Source of the DNA: Desulfovibrionaceae bacterium UBA3823
GTDB taxonomy: Bacteria > Desulfobacterota > Desulfovibrionia > Desulfovibrionales > Desulfovibrionaceae
Direction of reading: 5' to 3'
Assembly (NCBI GenBank): GCA_002369295.1
Contig: DFDR01000222.1
Location: 1-23,336, forward strand
DNA: 23,336 nucleotides
In this document: positions 20,270-23,336 of the stretch, piece after piece
Layout of the letters: every line of letters begins with the position of its first letter
Position numbering within the stretch: the stretch's first letter is position 1
Program-made: the position numbers and the translations under genes
The notes under the pieces: generated by a model
Told to the model about the DNA's origin: nothing
Databases searched by the model: none
What the model saw: the letters and a program-made list of their open reading frames with translations, nothing else

Positions 20270-22474
20270 ATGCACGCATATCAAGGCTCGCGTCTGCGCT
20301 CCAGGCGCCTCCTTCCCCCTCTACATGGCTTTGCCTTTTCCACTGCGTCGGCCGTCATGGCCGGCCTGCTTGTCCTGGCCGGCTGCAGCTCCAGGCAGGA
20401 GCCGACGCCGCAGGAGCAGAAGGCCCAGGCCGAGGCCGAAGCCTACGAAAAAGAGAAGGCAGCCGACGAGGTGGCCGAGCGTCCCCTGCCCTACACCGTG
20501 CGCTTTCGCGTGGAGCAGGACGGCCGGACCGTCGGCAGCGCCGAGAGCGCTGCGGACAAGGCTGCCTCAGGTCAGGCTTCGGATGGCAAAGATGTCTCTG
20601 ACAAGGGCGCATCTGGTAAAGATGCATCTGGCAAAGGCCCTGCTGGCAAGGGCGCCGAGGGCGATGCGGCCAAAGCGGCTGGCGAGGACGCTGCCAAGGA
20701 AGCCGGTACGCGGGCCAGGGCATCCAGGCATGCTGCGGGCGATGCCGGCTATCTGGCCGGCAAGATGGACGGCGTGAGCCAGCTGGCTGCGCTCGTCAAG
20801 CGCCCGCCGGACGGCGAACTTGGCCTAGAGCGCCGGGCAAGGCTCGATCTGGCGACGGCAGAGAAGCTCATGCGCTCCGAGGGCTACTATGATGGCAAGG
20901 CGGAGATGCGCATCACCGGCGCCGAGACCGGCAAGGCCAAGGTGGAGATTATTCTCCATCCCGGCGTCCGCTACGTGGTCGGCGACGTGACCGTGCTCTA
21001 CCAGCCCAAGCCCCGCGTGCCCAAGGATCTGGAGAGCCGCGCCAAGGCCATCTTCCCGGTGCACGACCTCCCTGGCGTCAACGCCGGCGAGCCGGCCACG
21101 GCCTCGGAGATGCTCTCTGGCGTCAACGCGCTGGTGCCGTCCATGAAGAAGAACGGCTACCCCGACGCCAGGCTCGAGGAGCAGCACTACTATCTGGACA
21201 GGCGCAAGCGCACCCTCAACGCCCTTGTGCTCGTCGATCCCGGCGAGTGCGCCACGCTCGGCCGCGTCGTTGTGGAGGGCAAGAGCGAGGTCAACACCGA
21301 ATTCATTCAGCGCATGGCACCCTGGGATCCCGGCGAAGAGTACTGGGACACCCGGCGCGTTGACGAGTACATCACCAAGCTGCGCCGCACGGGCCTCTTC
21401 AAGAACGTCACGGCCGTGGTCGTGCCGGAGCGCGAAGGCGCAGGCGGGAACGCCGTCAGCCAGAAGCCCGTGGGCGTCAAGGTGGAGGATGCCAAGCACC
21501 GCACCATAGGCGGCCTTGTGCGCTACGATACCGACACGGGCTTCGGCGTCGAGGGCTCCTGGGAGCACCGCAACCTCTTCCACAACGGCGAGCGGCTCAC
21601 CGTGACGGCGCCCGTCTCCCTCATCGAGGCCGGCCTCAAGGCCAAGTTCGTCAAGCCCGAGTTTTTCGCCCACGGCCAGCAGCTCCTGGTCAACGCCTCG
21701 GCCCTGCGCGAGCGGAGCGACGGCTACGAGCGCAACGGCATCGATGCCGACGGCGGCGTGGAGCGCCAGTTCAACAAGGTCTGGTACGCCTACGGCGGAG
21801 GCCTTGCGGACGTCGGCACCATCAAGAGCAACGAGTCCTCGACGCAGGGCTACAGCGTCTACGGCGGCCAGTTCAAGCTGCGCCGCGACACGCGCAACGA
21901 TCCCATGAATCCGACCTCGGGAACCAACATCCAGCTTGGGGTGAAGCCCCTGACCGGCGAGTACGACGGCAGCTTCACGGCCGTGGGCACGGTGCTCTCC
22001 ATGGCAGGCTACTACGCGCCCTGGACCAATCCCAAGACCGGCGAGCCCGACGACAAGCTGGTGCTGGCAGGCAAGGTCGAGGCCGGCTCCTACCAGGGCG
22101 CCCCTCTGCACAGCATTCCGCCCTCGCACCGCTACTACCTCGGCGGCGCCGGTTCCGTGCGCGGCTACGGCTACCAGCAGATAGGCCCCATGGACAGGGA
22201 CAATGACCCCGAGGGAGCCCGGTCCTACCAGCTCGTCAACCTGGAGACCCGCTTCAAGGTGACGGACAGCCTCGGCTTCGTGGCCTTCCTCGACGGCGGC
22301 ATGGCCTACCGGGACCAGATGCCCAAGTTCGACCTCGACATGGACTACGGCGCAGGCCTCGGCGTGCGCTACTTCACGCCCATTGGGCCCGTGCGCTTCG
22401 ACGTGGCCGTCCCCCTGAAGGAGAATCCCAACCCTCCGCTCCAGTTCTACATCAGCATAGGGCAGGCGTTCTAA
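20270..22474 (+). CDS. tamA: TamA-type Omp85 outer-membrane protein, predicted lipoprotein
   Basis: TamA is an Omp85-family beta-barrel protein that works with TamB in outer-membrane biogenesis. The 734-residue precursor starts with a basic region and a hydrophobic stretch ending in LAGC, with Cys39 as the predicted lipidation site, an unusual feature for the family. Residues 40 to about 165 are a charged, Ala/Lys/Asp/Gly-rich linker with a short five-residue repeat (20609-20653). POTRA-like domains follow (about 175 to 400). The 16-stranded-barrel region runs from about residue 410 to the end, with GGAGSVRGYGY (the conserved VRGY/F loop) near residue 627 and a terminal aromatic residue in SIGQAF. 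AGAGG at 20259-20263 is 6 bases before the ATG. An internal ATG at 20357 would remove the basic N-region. tamB follows after one base. Confidence 0.9.
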   Translation: MHAYQGSRLRSRRLLPPLHGFAFSTASAVMAGLLVLAGCSSRQEPTPQEQKAQAEAEAYEKEKAADEVAERPLPYTVRFRVEQDGRTVGSAESAADKAASGQASDGKDVSDKGASGKDASGKGPAGKGAEGDAAKAAGEDAAKEAGTRARASRHAAGDAGYLAGKMDGVSQLAALVKRPPDGELGLERRARLDLATAEKLMRSEGYYDGKAEMRITGAETGKAKVEIILHPGVRYVVGDVTVLYQPKPRVPKDLESRAKAIFPVHDLPGVNAGEPATASEMLSGVNALVPSMKKNGYPDARLEEQHYYLDRRKRTLNALVLVDPGECATLGRVVVEGKSEVNTEFIQRMAPWDPGEEYWDTRRVDEYITKLRRTGLFKNVTAVVVPEREGAGGNAVSQKPVGVKVEDAKHRTIGGLVRYDTDTGFGVEGSWEHRNLFHNGERLTVTAPVSLIEAGLKAKFVKPEFFAHGQQLLVNASALRERSDGYERNGIDADGGVERQFNKVWYAYGGGLADVGTIKSNESSTQGYSVYGGQFKLRRDTRNDPMNPTSGTNIQLGVKPLTGEYDGSFTAVGTVLSMAGYYAPWTNPKTGEPDDKLVLAGKVEAGSYQGAPLHSIPPSHRYYLGGAGSVRGYGYQQIGPMDRDNDPEGARSYQLVNLETRFKVTDSLGFVAFLDGGMAYRDQMPKFDLDMDYGAGLGVRYFTPIGPVRFDVAVPLKENPNPPLQFYISIGQAF
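20609..20653 (+). repeat. Short 15-bp tandem repeat in tamA
   Basis: About three imperfect 15-base units encode Ala-Ser-Gly-Lys-Asp/Gly in the linker after the lipobox. It resembles in length and composition the repeat at the start of tamB. Confidence 0.5.
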
Positions 22475-22475
22475 G

Positions 22476-23336
22476 ATGGCAGACGAAATCAAGGATGAAG
22501 CCGGGCTTGCGGCTCCGGCCACGAAGGCCAGTGCAAGTGCAGGTTTAGGCGCAGGTGCAGGCGCTGATGCCGATGCCCCGCTGGACATGACGCCTCCCAA
22601 GGCGAAGGCGCCGTCAAAGGACGCATCGGCCACGGAAGCATCGGCCACGGATGCATCGGCCAAGGACGCATCGGCTAGGGAGGCCTGCGGCGAAGCCGGC
22701 GAGGCCGCAGGCGGGAAAAAGCCCGCCAGGCGCCGGCATCCGGTCAGAACCTGCTTCAAGGTGCTGGCCGGCCTTGTCATAGGCCTGCTTGTCCTCGTGG
22801 CGCTGGCCCTGGCGCTCGGCTGGCAGGCACTGCAGCACCAGACCTGCCAGGATTTCCTGCGCGCCAAGGCCAACGAGGCGCTCAAAGCCCAAGGCCTGGA
22901 GCTGACCAGGCTGACGGGACGCATTCCCTTCGACATGCACCTCGGCCTCAGGATGGCCGATGCCCATGGCGTGTGGGTGGAGATTCCTGACCTTGCCGTT
23001 GCGCTCAATCTGGACAACATCGGCAGCGAAGTGGCCTTGTCCTTGCGCGTCATGGACGGCGTGCTCCACAGGGTACCCGATCTCCCGCCCTCCGAAACCC
23101 CGCCTGCGCCGGAACCGGAGGAGCCCTTGAGCCTCAGGCTGCTGCGCCAGCAGCTTAAGGACCTTGCCACGGCGACAGCCTCGGTGCCGGACTTCGTGCC
23201 GGCCATCAGGATCGAGAAGCTTGAGCTTTGCCGCTTCCGGGTGCTCAGTCCCGTCTATCTCGGGACAGGTCCGCAGGCTGCTTCGCCAGCCCCGCAGGCC
23301 GCGTCCGGCACGGGGCCCGCACAGGGTGCCAGTGCC
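22476..23336 (+). CDS. tamB: TamB, N-terminal part (runs off the window)
   Basis: The frame opens at the ATG at 22476, one base after the tamA stop, and stays open for 287 codons to the end of the window. TamB is a long inner-membrane-anchored periplasmic protein that bridges to TamA in the outer membrane. Here an Ala/Lys/Asp-rich cytoplasmic segment (residues 1 to about 94) is followed by one membrane helix (about 95-118, after the basic RRRHPVR). The periplasmic start then shows the family-like LTRLTGRIPFDMHLGLRMADAHGVWVEI pattern in part (residues 143-170) and the ALNLDNI strand. Pro-rich stretches near 202-217 and 266-285 are unusual. The gene should continue well past the window, since family members exceed 1,000 residues. 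The position behind tamA strongly supports the call. Confidence 0.85.
   Translation, partial: MADEIKDEAGLAAPATKASASAGLGAGAGADADAPLDMTPPKAKAPSKDASATEASATDASAKDASAREACGEAGEAAGGKKPARRRHPVRTCFKVLAGLVIGLLVLVALALALGWQALQHQTCQDFLRAKANEALKAQGLELTRLTGRIPFDMHLGLRMADAHGVWVEIPDLAVALNLDNIGSEVALSLRVMDGVLHRVPDLPPSETPPAPEPEEPLSLRLLRQQLKDLATATASVPDFVPAIRIEKLELCRFRVLSPVYLGTGPQAASPAPQAASGTGPAQGASA
22623..22682 (+). repeat. 15-bp tandem repeat, four copies, in tamB
   Basis: Four contiguous units start with GCATCGGC (22623, 22638, 22653, 22668) and encode Ala-Ser-Ala-(Thr/Lys/Arg)-(Glu/Asp) in the cytoplasmic N-terminal segment. The in-frame 15-base period allows copy-number change without a frameshift. There are no spacers, so this is not CRISPR. 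Confidence 0.85.

Noticed and set aside
22623..22682. Possible CRISPR-like array
   Set aside because: The 15-bp units are contiguous, have no spacers and are in frame within tamB.
20825..23206. 793-codon open frame on the minus strand
   Set aside because: It is antisense to tamA and tamB; no motif and biased composition.

Overview
The window looks like chromosomal DNA from a sulfate-reducing member of the Desulfovibrionaceae (Desulfovibrio and relatives). It is GC-rich and carries sat and the dsrMKJOP membrane complex close together, the arrangement I recall for Desulfovibrio vulgaris. It also carries an accA-accD fusion gene. Genus and species cannot be fixed from sequence reading alone. 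I see no insertion sequence, prophage, CRISPR array, tRNA or rRNA; this is a core-genome segment.

Layout. (1) 1-3250: the tail of an unrecognised membrane protein (+), then rlmN and an HD-domain protein derived from a tRNA nucleotidyltransferase (both -). (2) 3240-8861: the dsrMKJOP operon (-). It is preceded in the same transcript by a stand-alone RsbRD_N-type regulatory domain protein and ends in a strong intrinsic terminator. (3) 9005-11765: a VKOR-thioredoxin-like membrane thiol oxidoreductase with a long Pro/Gln tail, then sat (both -). A terminator separates them, and each has a promoter candidate of its own; the sat promoter overlaps a Rex-like site. (4) 12155-17361: a biotin-carboxylase-like gene, a fused carboxyltransferase gene (accA-accD order), a lipoyl/biotinyl-fold protein lacking the biotinyl lysine, and ssb, apparently one minus-strand operon with a terminator after ssb. 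(5) 17362-17740: a divergent regulatory region. (6) 17741-19576: typA/bipA (+), ending at a hairpin shared with a convergent DsrE-like gene (-). (7) 20270-23336: tamA (+), apparently a lipoprotein, followed after one base by the start of tamB, which runs off the window.

How they work together. Sat activates sulfate to APS. DsrMKJOP links the menaquinone pool and periplasmic cytochromes to the cytoplasmic sulfite-reduction step through DsrC (dsrAB, dsrC and apr are not in this window). The VKOR-like protein between them may supply or reset thiols in the periplasm, where DsrJ and DsrO mature, but that is inferred from position only. The carboxylase block resembles acetyl-CoA carboxylase but departs from the canonical enzyme at several conserved sites. 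TamA/TamB belong to outer-membrane assembly.

The points most worth a second look are the lysine-less carrier protein and its divergent carboxylase partners, the catalytically degenerate CCA-enzyme-like HD protein, the VKOR-Trx protein between sat and dsr, the Rex-like site at the sat promoter, and an operator-like repeat cluster in front of the carboxylase operon.
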